64,000 bases of DNA, taken from Denitrobaculum sp965225735 (GTDB taxonomy: Bacteria; Pseudomonadota; Alphaproteobacteria; Kiloniellales; Kiloniellaceae). The DNA is taken from the NCBI GenBank assembly GCA_965225735.1, contig CBDDBN010000001.1, positions 78,097 through 142,096 on the forward strand. Reading direction: 5' to 3'. Within the stretch, counting starts at the first letter, position 1; each line of letters starts with the position of its first letter. This document shows, in pieces, positions 25,372 to 34,244 of the stretch. The notes under the pieces are model-generated. The model did no database searches. It saw only the letters and a program-made list of their open reading frames with translations, and was not told the DNA's origin. The position numbers were made by a program, and so were the translations under genes.

Positions 25372-25447
25372 TGGTGCCCCATGACAGACTCGAACTGCCA
25401 ACCCCCTGATTACAAATCAGGTGCTCTACCAGTTGAGCTAATGGGGC
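25372..25447 (-). tRNA. tRNA-Thr(UGU)
   Basis: A 76-base tRNA on the minus strand with encoded CCA. Acceptor GCCCCAT pairs with ATGGGGC, the anticodon stem CCTGA/TCAGG encloses TTTGTAA (anticodon TGT), and the T-loop is TTCGAGT. A solitary tRNA gene, with a promoter about 40 bases upstream. Confidence 0.95.
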
Positions 25448-25493
25448 GCTCGATGCGACGTGCCAGATCGGCGGTGCGCGGTAGATCGGGCGG

Positions 25494-25522
25494 AAAATAA
25501 TGCTTTCCGTCCCGCAGGGCAA
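25494..25522 (-). promoter_or_regulatory. Promoter of tRNA-Thr
   Basis: On the minus strand, TTGCCC (25517-25522) and TATTTT (25494-25499) are spaced 17; the tRNA 5' end lies about 40 bases past the expected start. Confidence 0.5.
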
Positions 25523-25726
25523 CCGGTCAATTCGGTGCTGGTTCCGAATGGCGTAGAGTAGCCCGACCATGAAAGGCGGAGAGCGATGGGGAAAGCGTTA
25601 ACCTTTTGGGATTTATGCCACAAATTTGCACCTAACTTGCCCCCGGTTTGACGCAACAGGTTAACGCGGCCCCGCTCTAGTCTTCTGCTCAAGCGTATGA
25701 ACCAGCTTTCCGCGGAGGAAATCGCA

Positions 25727-25906
25727 ATGGGACAGATCGATCGGGGATACGACATTTCGACCAGCTCGCGCCTGATGCTGCCCGACGAATCCGAACGTTC
25801 TTCGCTAACTCTGCTGGATGTTCTCGATTGTGATCCGGAGCGCATGGAGCCGATTTTCATCGTAAAGGATCCCAAGATTGAGATGCCTTACGGCCAAGCC
25901 TACTAA
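25727..25906 (+). CDS. Hypothetical 59-residue protein
   Basis: A short acidic protein (MGQIDRGYDISTSSRLMLPD...IEMPYGQAY) with no membrane segment, signal peptide or cysteine pair; I do not recognise the family. It is supported by a strong GGAGG (25714-25718), 8 bases before ATG 25727. An upstream in-frame ATG at 25697 lacks a ribosome binding site. It has no operon partners. It could be a small regulatory or structural protein. Confidence 0.55.
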   Translation: MGQIDRGYDISTSSRLMLPDESERSSLTLLDVLDCDPERMEPIFIVKDPKIEMPYGQAY

Positions 25907-26260
25907 AGGCTGAGCAGAGAACTCTGCGTGTTCTTCGCATGTTGCCTTTCGGCGCTGAATTTTGCTCTACGACCCGCCTGATGTGTGGGACCTGAAGCCT
26001 TTGGCGTCAGGCTTTCGCCAAATGCGATGATTCGTTGTTTCGATGTTGTTTACCTGCCTTCTGTGTTGAGCAGACAAGGCTTTGCTTAACTAGATTTGAT
26101 TTCCTGTATATTAGTGTTAAATCGTCAGTAAATATTAGCAATTAATTCAAGTCTGTGTGAAATACCACTTCCCGGTTATGCGTGTTTGCGGCAGATATCT
26201 GTCCGTTCATGTTATTTTTATTTGTCTATGCACACTGTTTCTGCATTTTAGAGACAGTAG
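25907..26260. other. Intergenic stretch with AT-rich half
   Basis: 354 bases with no gene. There is a GCAGAG-AA-CTCTGC hairpin (25914-25927) just after the small gene and a TTTGGCG/CGCCAAA hairpin (26000-26022, 9-base loop), neither with a U-tract. From about 26,080 on it is markedly AT-rich, and probably contains the promoter of the PAS_5 gene; no single -35/-10 pair stands out. Confidence 0.4.
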
Positions 26261-26875
26261 TTGGGTTCGAAGGTGTATCAGGGGGAAGCCATTTCTGATT
26301 CTGCGTCCTGGGATCTTGCCGAACAGATAGCCAAGGGAAATTTTTCCACCCTTAATCGCCTTTATGTGAGCTGTGGCGTCACGCCGCCGTTGTTGGTTTG
26401 GCGACCGCAACATCCGCAGCTTGAGCAGGAACAGCTTCAGTTCTTATTGGGCTATTGGAACGGGTTGGCCAGCGACGGTAGGGTCGCGGCAAGTAAAATC
26501 GATCCTTTAGATATGTGGCCGGCCCTCGGCTTCATCATGCTGTTGGATGTCGTCAATGGCGGCGAGGACTTCAGGTTTCGCGTCTATGGTTCGGCCATTG
26601 CCCAGTCGGCGGAGTTCGACATGACGGGAAAACTCATGTCCGAGGCGCCTATGCAAGGCACGGTGATGGAATTTTTTTACGCAGTCTATCGAGCTGTCTT
26701 GATCCGTCCCGAACCCCTTTATACCGAGCATGAACCGCCGGCGCAGATTGGCGTTAAGCGCTGGCATCGACTTATGCTGCCGCTGGTCGACGAGGACCGG
26801 CGGGTGAACCGCGTTCTGATCGGCAACGTTCCCGGCGAATGGCGGCAACCTGTCAAGGACCGTGCTGAGCTGTAG
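26261..26875 (+). CDS. PAS_5-domain protein of unknown function
   Basis: Up to 204 residues, a single PAS_5-type domain (about 60-200), with PALGFIMLLDVVNGGEDFRFRVYGSAIAQSAEFDMTGK and a terminal VNRVLIGNV strand. No effector domain is attached. The start is uncertain: TTG 26261 (GAGACAG upstream) or GTG 26273; no ATG is available early in the frame. It is convergent with the amidase. It is a distant relative of the protein at 3,610. Confidence 0.68.
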   Translation: MGSKVYQGEAISDSASWDLAEQIAKGNFSTLNRLYVSCGVTPPLLVWRPQHPQLEQEQLQFLLGYWNGLASDGRVAASKIDPLDMWPALGFIMLLDVVNGGEDFRFRVYGSAIAQSAEFDMTGKLMSEAPMQGTVMEFFYAVYRAVLIRPEPLYTEHEPPAQIGVKRWHRLMLPLVDEDRRVNRVLIGNVPGEWRQPVKDRAEL

Positions 26876-26885
26876 TGGAGCTTAG

Positions 26886-27779
26886 TCAGGCCCTATCTTC
26901 ACCGGTTGAGTCTGTTTCACCATCCAGAGTCAGAAGGGGCGCGTAGAGATCGGGGCGCCGGTCGCGGAACAGGCCCCAGGATGCCCGGACGGCGCGCAAA
27001 GAATCCAGATCGAAACTGGCCGTAATGATTTGCTGACTGTCGCGATCAGCTTCCGCGAGAATGGCGCCCGTTTCCTCCGTGATAAAGGACGAGCCGTAGA
27101 AGGTCATCTCGCAGCTCTCGGCCTGTTCTTTACCGATCCGGTTGGCAGCTATGACCGGTATCAGGTTGGCGGCTGCATGCCCCTGCATGACGCGCCGCCA
27201 GTGGTCCAGGCTATCAAGACTGGGGTCCTGGGGTTCATTGCCGATGGCCGTCGGATAAAAGAGTAACTCGGCTCCCATCAGCGCCATGGCGCGAGCCGCC
27301 TCGGGAAACCATTGATCCCAGCAGATCCCAAGACCGATATCACCATAGCGGCAGCGCCATAGCTTGAAGCCGCTATTGCCCGGACTGAAGTAGAACTTTT
27401 CCTGATACCCCGGTCCATCCGGAATATGGCTCTTGCGGTAGACACCGAGATTGCGGCCATCGGCATCAAGCACGCAGAGCGAATTGAAGAAGGTCGTATT
27501 GGCACGCTCGAAGAAGCTCACCGGCAGCACGACTTCGAGTTCTGCTGCAAGATCCGAGAAACGCCGCAAGACAGGATGATCCTCGAGCGGACGTGCCAGA
27601 GCGAAATGAGCTTGCTTCTGGTCTGCGCAGAAGTAGGGCGTTTCGAAGAGTTCCTGAAGAAGGATGATCTGAGCGCCACGTCCAGCTGCTTCCCGGACGA
27701 GGCTCTCAGCCAACTTCAGATTGTCGTTCAGATCCCAGCTGCAGGCCATCTGGGTTGCCGCAACGGTGGCCTTCCGCAC
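26886..27779 (-). CDS. aguB: N-carbamoylputrescine amidase
   Basis: A 297-residue nitrilase-superfamily enzyme that hydrolyses N-carbamoylputrescine to putrescine, CO2 and ammonia, the last step of the agmatine route. The Glu-Lys-Cys triad is E43 (LQELFET), K116 (YRKSHIP) and C153 (GICWDQWFPE). Features such as PTAIGNEP and HAAANLIPV are typical of AguB. It starts with GTG (27779) after AGGAAGGA, 28 bases downstream of the aminotransferase gene, so the two form an operon. Agmatine deiminase (AguA) is not in the window. Confidence 0.9.
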   Translation of the reverse strand: MRKATVAATQMACSWDLNDNLKLAESLVREAAGRGAQIILLQELFETPYFCADQKQAHFALARPLEDHPVLRRFSDLAAELEVVLPVSFFERANTTFFNSLCVLDADGRNLGVYRKSHIPDGPGYQEKFYFSPGNSGFKLWRCRYGDIGLGICWDQWFPEAARAMALMGAELLFYPTAIGNEPQDPSLDSLDHWRRVMQGHAAANLIPVIAANRIGKEQAESCEMTFYGSSFITEETGAILAEADRDSQQIITASFDLDSLRAVRASWGLFRDRRPDLYAPLLTLDGETDSTGEDRA

Positions 27780-27807
27780 TTCGATTCCTTCCTACTGGGC
27801 AAGCGGG

Positions 27808-29190
27808 CTAGAGGATGCCAAGGTCCTTCGCGGTAAGGTCCAATGTCTGACGCGCGCGTTTGACCAGTTCGTCAATCTCGTCGCGTGTCATGATCAAAGG
27901 AGGCGAGGTCACCAGTGTGTCCCCGACGGCGCGCATGACCAGGCCGTTGCCCATGGCGTAATCACGGCAAAGAGCGCCGGTTGTGCCAAGATCCGAGAAG
28001 CGTTCCCGTTTCGCTTTGTCCTTTACCAGCTCTATGGCGCCGAGAAACCCGACGCCACGTACCTCACCGACTAAGGGATGGTCGGCCAGAGTCTGGAGTT
28101 GCGCCTGCAGGTAGGGTCCGGTGTCGTTGCGCACCTGATCGACGATCTTTTCCTCTTCCATCAGCCGGATATTCTCCAGGGCGACGGCGCAACAGACCGG
28201 ATGGCCGGAATAGGTGAAACCGTGGAAGAACTCGCCACCGTCTTCGATCAGAGTGCCGGCAACGCGCGCTCCCACCATCACGGCGGAGAGCGGCAGGTAC
28301 CCGGACGATATACCTTTTGCGAGCGGCATGATGTCGGGTTGAATATCGAAGGTCTCGCAGCCGAACCAATTGCCCGTCCGTCCGAACCCGCAGATCACCT
28401 CGTCCGCAATGAGCAGGATGTCGTACTTTCGGCAGATTTCCTGCACTTTGGGCCAATAGCTCTCTGGCGGGATGATGACTCCGCCAGCACCTTGTACTGG
28501 CTCGCCGATAAAGGCGGCGACATTCTGCGCGCCCAGGACAAGAATTCGGTTTTCCAGCGCTTCTGCGGCTTTCAGTCCGAGTTCGTCGGGGGTGAGATCG
28601 CCTCCCAGATCGTACCAGTAAGGTTGCATCACATGTTCGAAGCCGGGGAGGGGCAGGTCGGCCTGGCCATGCATGGCAGCCATCCCGCCCAAGCTTGCGG
28701 CCGCCATTGTACTGCCGTGATAGGCGTTCTGCCGGCTGATGAAAATTTTCTTGCTGGGTTTTCCGGCCAGGTTCCAAAAGTGCCGAACCATACGCACGAT
28801 CGTATCGTTGGCGTCGGAGCCCGAGGAACCGTAAAAAACGTGGTCCAAACCTTCAGGTGTGATCTTAGCAAGCTTCTCCGAGAGCTCGACTGAGGCCGGC
28901 GTCGCGGTTTTGAAAAAGGTGTTGTAGTAGGGCAGCTCGAGCATCTGATCATAGGCCGCCTGGGCAAGCTCTTTTCGGCCGTAGCCCAGATTTACGCACC
29001 AGAGACCGGCCATACCGTCCAGGATCCGATTGCCGTCGGAGTCCGTCAGCCAGACGCCCTCCGCCTTCGTGATAATGCGGCTGCCGCCCTCGGTTGCGAG
29101 CGCCTTGGTGTCGGTAAAGGGATGCAGATGATGGGCGGCGTCGGCTTCGCGCCACCAGGCGGTTTCGTTGCGGGCAAGTTGTTCGGTCAT
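27808..29190 (-). CDS. spuC: Putrescine-pyruvate/omega-amino acid aminotransferase (class III)
   Basis: A 460-residue PLP enzyme. PLP lysine is K292 (AKGISSGYLP), with D263 (ADEVICGFGRTG) contacting the pyridine nitrogen and GSSGSDAND binding the phosphate. It resembles SpuC, which transfers the amino group of putrescine (or cadaverine, spermidine) to pyruvate, giving 4-aminobutanal and alanine. I chose ATG 29190, preceded by CGAGGAT; an ATG at 29229 would add 13 residues and has no ribosome binding site. Other omega-transaminase substrates such as beta-alanine cannot be excluded. Confidence 0.85.
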   Translation of the reverse strand: MTEQLARNETAWWREADAAHHLHPFTDTKALATEGGSRIITKAEGVWLTDSDGNRILDGMAGLWCVNLGYGRKELAQAAYDQMLELPYYNTFFKTATPASVELSEKLAKITPEGLDHVFYGSSGSDANDTIVRMVRHFWNLAGKPSKKIFISRQNAYHGSTMAAASLGGMAAMHGQADLPLPGFEHVMQPYWYDLGGDLTPDELGLKAAEALENRILVLGAQNVAAFIGEPVQGAGGVIIPPESYWPKVQEICRKYDILLIADEVICGFGRTGNWFGCETFDIQPDIMPLAKGISSGYLPLSAVMVGARVAGTLIEDGGEFFHGFTYSGHPVCCAVALENIRLMEEEKIVDQVRNDTGPYLQAQLQTLADHPLVGEVRGVGFLGAIELVKDKAKRERFSDLGTTGALCRDYAMGNGLVMRAVGDTLVTSPPLIMTRDEIDELVKRARQTLDLTAKDLGIL

Positions 29191-29562
29191 TTTCAAAATC
29201 CTCGAAAGATCAATCTCTGATCGCGCCATCGCAGCGGCGCTAAGAAAGAGCGCCCAAAACGCGAAAAGGCGTTATTGGGGCAGAGCAGATGAGTCTTTCA
29301 GGGATTGAAGCCGATCCGCGCGCAAAGGATCAGCAATTCGGACAGGCGCGACGGCAGGGTGGCGTCCGAAGGGTACGGGCGTACGATTTTGGTATCTCTG
29401 ACCGATTGCATGTCAGCTTTCGATTCTCGATTTCGTGCCGGTTTCTAAAGGAAAGATAACAAATGCGGTTGCGGCAGGCAAAAGTTGGAATGATCTAAAG
29501 GCCTGACTCTTCCATAGGCTGACATATACCCAATACCGTGGACAGCCAAAAGCTCGGACCCG
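29191..29562 (-). promoter_or_regulatory. Long leader and promoter region of the aminotransferase operon
   Basis: 372 bases without a gene. On the minus strand TTGCCT (29476-29481) and TATCTT (29453-29458) are spaced 17, giving a leader of about 250 bases. Near its end are two hairpins: AACGC/GCGTT (29258-29273) and GGCGCT/AGCGCC with a 7-base loop (29236-29254). The length suggests post-transcriptional control, but I recognise no known riboswitch. Confidence 0.45.
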
Positions 29563-30909
29563 CTAAACATTCAGCAGAAGGTGTTCCCGCTCCCAGGAGG
29601 AAATGACCTTCTGGTAGGCCAGCAGCTCCGTTTCCTTAACGAGGGTGACCGCGCTGATGAACTTGTCGCCCAGGATGGGCTTGATGGCGCGTGAACCGTT
29701 GAAGCGGGTCAAGGCGTCATAGAGCGTGCGCGGCAGAGTATGGGCGAGGCGGTAGGCGCTGCCCTCGACCGGCGAGCGGGGCTTAAGTTTTTGCGTCATG
29801 CCCAGATAGCCGCAGGCCAGGGAGGCGGCGATCGCCAGATAGGGATTGGCGTCGGCCCCGGCAAGACGGTTTTCAACGCGGCGGCCCGCCGGATCGGAGT
29901 GGGGTACGCGCAGGCCGACCGTTCGGTTGTCCAGGCCCCAGTGGGTGTTGATCGGCGCATCCGAGTCAGGGATGAGGCGTCGGTAGCTGTTCACATTGGG
30001 CGCCAGCAGCGGCATCATGTTCGGCAGGTACTTCTGCAGACCCGCGATGTGCTGATGGAACAGCTTGGTCTCCTTGCCGTTCTTTTGGGCGAAAAGATTC
30101 TTGCCGGTTTCGGAGTTCAGCAGACTCTGATGGATATGCATGGAACTGCCAGGTTCGTCCTGCATGGGCTTTGCCATAAAGGTGGCGTAGACCGAATGGC
30201 GCAGTCCGGCCTCGCGTACCGTGCGTTTGAATAGGAAGGCCTGGTCCGCCAGTGCAAGCGGTTCGCCGTGATTGAAGTTCATTTCCATCTGCGCTGCGCC
30301 GGCTTCGTGGGTCAGGGTGTCCACATCCAGGTTCTGCGCTTCGCAATAGTCGTAGACGTCCTCGAACAGAGGGTCGAACTCATTGACCGCGTCTACACCG
30401 AATGCCTGACGCGAGGTTTCGCGGCGTCCGGAGCGTCCGATGGGCGGCTCGAGCGGATAGTCTGGATCTGTGTTGACGTCGACCAGGAAGAACTCCAGTT
30501 CCGGCGCGATGACCGGGTGCCAGCCCTTTTCTTCGTAGAGCGCGAGGATGCGCCGGAGCAGATGGCGCGAGGAGATATCGACCGGCCCGCCCTCCAGAAA
30601 GAAGGCGTCGCAAATCACCTGGGCTGTCGGCTCGCTGTACCAGGGCACAATGCGGATCGTGTCGGGATCCGGCAGCAGATAGACATCCTGGACTGCCGGA
30701 CTGATCACCGAGGATTCATCGTCGGGATAACGGCCGTTGACGGTTTGTACAAAGACGCCTTCCGGAATCCGCAGACCGTTGCTGCGCATGCCCTGGACAA
30801 ATTTTGCCGCAGGCAGAATTTTGCCGCGCGCAATGCCCGCCATGTCCGGCACCAGGCATTCGACCTCGTCGATCTTGTGCTCTTTCAGGAAGGCTTCGAT
30901 GGATTCCAT
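29563..30909 (-). CDS. puuA: Gamma-glutamylputrescine synthetase-like glutamine synthetase family protein
   Basis: A 448-residue member of the glutamine synthetase fold. ATP/metal-site segments are intact (APELEFFLVDV, GAAQMEMNFNHGEP, SSMHIHQSL, ENRLAGADANPYLAIAASLA). The shape and neighbours fit PuuA/SpuI, which couples glutamate to putrescine using ATP, the first step of the glutamylated putrescine route, rather than true GlnA. It is upstream of the putrescine aminotransferase on the same strand with its own promoter region. Other gamma-glutamylated amines are possible substrates. Confidence 0.83.
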   Translation of the reverse strand: MESIEAFLKEHKIDEVECLVPDMAGIARGKILPAAKFVQGMRSNGLRIPEGVFVQTVNGRYPDDESSVISPAVQDVYLLPDPDTIRIVPWYSEPTAQVICDAFFLEGGPVDISSRHLLRRILALYEEKGWHPVIAPELEFFLVDVNTDPDYPLEPPIGRSGRRETSRQAFGVDAVNEFDPLFEDVYDYCEAQNLDVDTLTHEAGAAQMEMNFNHGEPLALADQAFLFKRTVREAGLRHSVYATFMAKPMQDEPGSSMHIHQSLLNSETGKNLFAQKNGKETKLFHQHIAGLQKYLPNMMPLLAPNVNSYRRLIPDSDAPINTHWGLDNRTVGLRVPHSDPAGRRVENRLAGADANPYLAIAASLACGYLGMTQKLKPRSPVEGSAYRLAHTLPRTLYDALTRFNGSRAIKPILGDKFISAVTLVKETELLAYQKVISSWEREHLLLNV

Positions 30910-31061
30910 GAGGAAACTCTCAGGCTTGTCGTTCTTATCTGTTGCACAGCTTAGGCGGGGCGCGATTCTACACTGGCACTGCGGAAGTCCCGGCCAATCT
31001 GCGTCTTTATGGATAACAAAGTACTAACGCAGAGGCTGTATAGCGCAGAAGGCGGGCAAAG

Positions 31062-31093
31062 AAAAAGGGCGCCAGGCTTTAAGCCCGGCGCCC
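31062..31093 (-). terminator. Intrinsic terminator of ald
   Basis: Arms GGGCGCC (31067-31073) and GGCGCCC (31087-31093) with an inner GGC/GCC pairing; on the minus strand the stem is followed by TTTTTCTTT. It begins 18 bases past the ald stop. Confidence 0.85.
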
Positions 31094-31110
31094 CATTGAA
31101 CGAAGTTCGC

Positions 31111-32229
31111 TTAAAGGCCTAGAGCCTGCTGCGGCGCAACGAAATCCATCCCGTGGGCTTCTGCAACCGCTTTGTAAGTGACCTGCCCCATGGCGACGTT
31201 GAGGCCTTCCATGAGATGCGGGTCCTCAGCCAGGGCCCGTTGGTAGCCCTTGTCGGCCAGCGCAAGCGTGAAAGGCAGTGTGGCGTTGTTCAGTGCAAAG
31301 GTTGAGGTCCGCGCAACGGCACCAGGCATGTTGGTCACGCAATAGTGCACCACATCCTCCTCGACATAAGTCGGGTTGTCATGGGTTGTGCCGCGCGAGG
31401 TCTCGAAACAGCCGCCCTGATCGATGGCGATATCGACGACCACCGATCCGGGGCGCATATTCTTCAGCATGTCCCGGGTCACGAGCTTGGGCGCAGCGGC
31501 GCCTGGCACCAGGACCGCACCGATGACGAGATCGGCGCCAGCGACATGGCTCTCGATAGCATCGACGGTCGAATAGATGGTGTTCAGGGTCGGGCCGAAC
31601 TGCATATCGAGTTCGTTCAGGCGCTGCAGTGAGCGGTCGATGACGGTGACGTGGGCTTCCATACCCATGGCCATGCGGGCTGCGTTGGTGCCGGAAACCC
31701 CGCCGCCGATGATCACGACCTTTGCTGCTGCCACGCCCGGGACGCCGCCAAGGAGCATGCCCGAACCGCCCTGTTCCTTTTCCAGGCAATGCGCGCCAAC
31801 CTGGACCGACATCCGTCCGGCGACTTCACTCATGGGGGTGAGCAGCGGCAAACCGCCGCGTGGAGAAGTCACGGTCTCGTATGCGACCGCGACGCAGCCC
31901 GATTCAACGAGGCCTTTGGTTTGCGCTTCATCGGGGGCCAGATGGAGGTAGGTGAAGAGAAGCTGGCCTTCGCGCAGCTGGGTGTATTCGCCAGGCTGCG
32001 GCTCTTTGACCTTCACCACCATCTCGGCGCTTTCGAAGATTTCCGCCGCGCTGTCGACGACTCGGGCGCCGGCATTGCGGTAATCATCGTCGCTAAAGCC
32101 TACGCCGCTGCCAGCGGCGGTCTCGATCAGAATGTCATGACCATGATGCTTAAGCTCGCGGACAGAACTGGGGATGAGGCCGACACGATATTCGTGGTTC
32201 TTTACCTCTTTCGGCACACCAATGAGCAC
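31111..32229 (-). CDS. ald: Alanine dehydrogenase
   Basis: A 372-residue NAD-dependent enzyme that interconverts L-alanine with pyruvate and ammonium. Substrate/catalytic K75 (VKVKEP) and H96 (TYLHLAP) are at the same numbers as in the Mycobacterium enzyme; the NAD loop is GGGVSG (175-180). The start is GTG 32229, 7 bases after AAGGAG; an upstream in-frame ATG (32454) would add a 75-residue low-complexity extension not seen in the family. It has its own promoter and terminator. Next to the putrescine-pyruvate aminotransferase, it could recycle the alanine formed there. Confidence 0.94.
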   Translation of the reverse strand: MLIGVPKEVKNHEYRVGLIPSSVRELKHHGHDILIETAAGSGVGFSDDDYRNAGARVVDSAAEIFESAEMVVKVKEPQPGEYTQLREGQLLFTYLHLAPDEAQTKGLVESGCVAVAYETVTSPRGGLPLLTPMSEVAGRMSVQVGAHCLEKEQGGSGMLLGGVPGVAAAKVVIIGGGVSGTNAARMAMGMEAHVTVIDRSLQRLNELDMQFGPTLNTIYSTVDAIESHVAGADLVIGAVLVPGAAAPKLVTRDMLKNMRPGSVVVDIAIDQGGCFETSRGTTHDNPTYVEEDVVHYCVTNMPGAVARTSTFALNNATLPFTLALADKGYQRALAEDPHLMEGLNVAMGQVTYKAVAEAHGMDFVAPQQALGL

Positions 32230-32601
32230 GAGAAGTCTCCTTGAAACTCGACATGTTGAACTGTGGATGGAACTGACTTGATCGAGGTTTTTACCCCGAC
32301 GGCCGGATCCTGGTTTTCTGTTTTTGCGCGACCCTACGGACGTCTTCGATTTTGTTTGCTTACTTCTCTGCGCCTCAGTGTTGGGCTTCGAGAATCCCAT
32401 CGTGGGGAAGGGCCGGGAACTCACCAACTCCCCCAAGGAAATTGGCCCAGCCATGCCGTCATGTTCGCGGCTATTGATCTCTCACGGTCTTGATTGGCTG
32501 CGAACCTATCAGTGATTAAAAAAATAAACAACTGCCTTGTTATTGGGCAAAATGACCGATATTTTCATGTCTAAGTGTTAAATATAATAAACGAGTAAGC
32601 G
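32230..32601. promoter_or_regulatory. Divergent region ald / PuuR-like regulator
   Basis: 372 bases. For ald (minus), TTGTTT (32526-32531) and TAGGTT (32503-32508) are spaced 17, leaving a leader of about 270 bases. For the regulator (plus), TTGTTA (32537-32542) and TATTTT (32560-32565) are spaced 17. The two promoters are nearly back to back, so a factor bound between them would affect both. No clear palindrome is seen. Confidence 0.55.
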
Positions 32602-33213
32602 ATGCCTGAAACCACTCGACCAGAAAAAATTTCAAATAAGATCAATGGGGAAGGGGTGGAGGACGACGATTTTGACCTGGGCCAGCGTCTGCGTTCGCTT
32701 CGTGAACTCCATAACCTGTCGCAACGGGAGTTGGCCAAGCGAGCGGGGGTGTCGAATGCGGTGATTTCGCTGATCGAGCAGAATCGCACCAGTCCCTCGG
32801 TGGGCATGTTGAAGAAGGTTCTGGGTGGAATCCCTATGTCGATGAACGACTTCTTTGCGCTCGACGTGGCGCCGCGCGAAAAGGTCTTTTTCAATTCCGA
32901 GGAGTTAACGGAAATCGCTGGCGGGAAGATCTCTTTTCGCCAGGTCGGTCGTGATCTGACCGGCAAGGCTCTCCAGATCCTTCGAGAACGCTACCAGCCG
33001 GGTGCGGACACTGGCGACACAATGCTGCGGCACGAGGGCGAGGAGTCAGGAGTGATCATACGCGGCCGCTTTGAGGTGACCGTGGGCAAGCAGCGCCGGG
33101 TGTTGGGGCCGGGTGATGCCTTCTACTTCGACAGCCGTATTCCCCATCGGTTCCGGAATATCGGCGAAGAAGAAGTCGAGGTCATAACGGCCTGCACGCC
33201 ACCGAGCTTTTAG
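32602..33213 (+). CDS. XRE-type HTH and cupin regulator (PuuR-like)
   Basis: 203 residues. The lambda-repressor-type helix-turn-helix (about 28-84, RSLRELHNLSQRELAKRAGVSNAVISLIEQN) is joined to a C-terminal cupin_2 domain (about 125-200, with HEGEESGVIIRGRFEV and PGDAFYFDSRIPHRF). This is the architecture of PuuR, the putrescine-responsive repressor. It sits beside ald and the polyamine genes and probably controls one or both. The ATG at 32602 has a weak ribosome binding site. Confidence 0.85.
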   Translation: MPETTRPEKISNKINGEGVEDDDFDLGQRLRSLRELHNLSQRELAKRAGVSNAVISLIEQNRTSPSVGMLKKVLGGIPMSMNDFFALDVAPREKVFFNSEELTEIAGGKISFRQVGRDLTGKALQILRERYQPGADTGDTMLRHEGEESGVIIRGRFEVTVGKQRRVLGPGDAFYFDSRIPHRFRNIGEEEVEVITACTPPSF

Positions 33214-33222
33214 AACCGACGG

Positions 33223-34143
33223 CTACACCAGCAATTCGTATAGCCCGACGGCGGCGGCATTGGAGACATTTAAGGCGGAGATCGGTTCGAGAGTTGGGAG
33301 CCGGACCAGTTCGTCGCAGGTTTCGCGGGTCAGGCGGCGCAGACCGCTGCCCTCTGCGCCGAGGACCAGGGCGACAGGGCCGTCGCTTTTGGCTTCCGCC
33401 AGACAGCGCTGGCCTTCGCCGGCAAGGCCCAGTGACCAGAAGCCGCCCGCCTTCAGGCTCTCGAGCGCGCGCGCCAGATTCGTGACCGAAATATATGGGA
33501 TATGGTCGAAAGCGCCGGAGGCCGTCTTAACCAGCACGCCGCTTTCCTGTGCTGCGTTGCGGCCGGTGGTGACAACGGCGAGAGCCCCAAAAGCCGCGGC
33601 GGAGCGCAGAATTGCCCCGACATTTTGAGGGTCGGTTACCTGGTCCAGCACCAGGACGACGCGCCGCCGGTCTGCAATCCCCGAATTTGGCTCTGTATCC
33701 ATTAGATCTTCCAGAGCGGGCTGCGGCAGGGGGGCGCATTGAAGAGCAAGGCCCTGGTGAACTGCCGACTCGGGTAATACGCCCTGGAAATCTTCCCTGC
33801 CCGCCTGAAGGGCCTGTGGTGCGCCGGGCAGCGCCAAAAGCCGATCAAGTGCGGCGCCATGCCTTTGCGCCGATTCGCGGCTGACCAGGAGCTGTTCCTT
33901 ACGGCGATTCGGGTTGGCCAGAGCGGCTAAAACCGCATGAACGCCATAGAGCCAGTGGACCGATGCGCCTTTCTGTCCACCCTGTGCAGGAGATTTGCTC
34001 CGGCCGGCCGGAGTTTGCCGTCGGTCGGAGCTCGGTGCCCCGGTTGCGCTGGCGGGTTTGTTCCTTGCTGCGCGATCAGGGCGCGGCGGGGTGGATTTGC
34101 GGCCAGATTTTTGGCGGTTTTTGGGGCGCTTGCTTTGGGTCAT
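33223..34143 (-). CDS. rlmB: 23S rRNA 2'-O-methyltransferase, SpoU/TrmH family (RlmB-like)
   Basis: 306 residues. A basic, disordered N-terminus (about 1-60) precedes a substrate-binding domain (VHWLYGVHAVLAALANPNR...) and a SPOUT methyltransferase domain with NVGAILRSAAAFG, VLGAEGSGLRRLTRETCD and SALNVSNAAAVGLYEL. RlmB methylates G2251 of 23S rRNA. The basic extension is longer than in E. coli. It is convergent with the PuuR-like gene and divergent from the tRNA-Tyr/tuf unit. Confidence 0.9.
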   Translation of the reverse strand: MTQSKRPKNRQKSGRKSTPPRPDRAARNKPASATGAPSSDRRQTPAGRSKSPAQGGQKGASVHWLYGVHAVLAALANPNRRKEQLLVSRESAQRHGAALDRLLALPGAPQALQAGREDFQGVLPESAVHQGLALQCAPLPQPALEDLMDTEPNSGIADRRRVVLVLDQVTDPQNVGAILRSAAAFGALAVVTTGRNAAQESGVLVKTASGAFDHIPYISVTNLARALESLKAGGFWSLGLAGEGQRCLAEAKSDGPVALVLGAEGSGLRRLTRETCDELVRLPTLEPISALNVSNAAAVGLYELLV

Positions 34144-34244
34144 GATGGCGCGTACTATGACATCAAGAGCCTTGGGTTCTGCAAGCGTTGCCTTCAGCCA
34201 AATTAATCTTTTGGCTGCGAGGGGCGCTGTCTGTATGTTTGAAG

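Noticed and set aside
25914..26022. Hairpins after the 59-residue gene as intrinsic terminators
   Set aside because: Neither GCAGAG/CTCTGC nor TTTGGCG/CGCCAAA is followed by a run of T.
3610..26875. The two PAS_5 proteins as a recent duplication
   Set aside because: They share only fold-level features by eye and differ in length, flanks and start regions.
32230..32454. 75-residue N-terminal extension of alanine dehydrogenase
   Set aside because: The extension is low-complexity and not seen in the family; GTG 32229 with AAGGAG at 7 bases gives the usual length and the conserved N-terminus.
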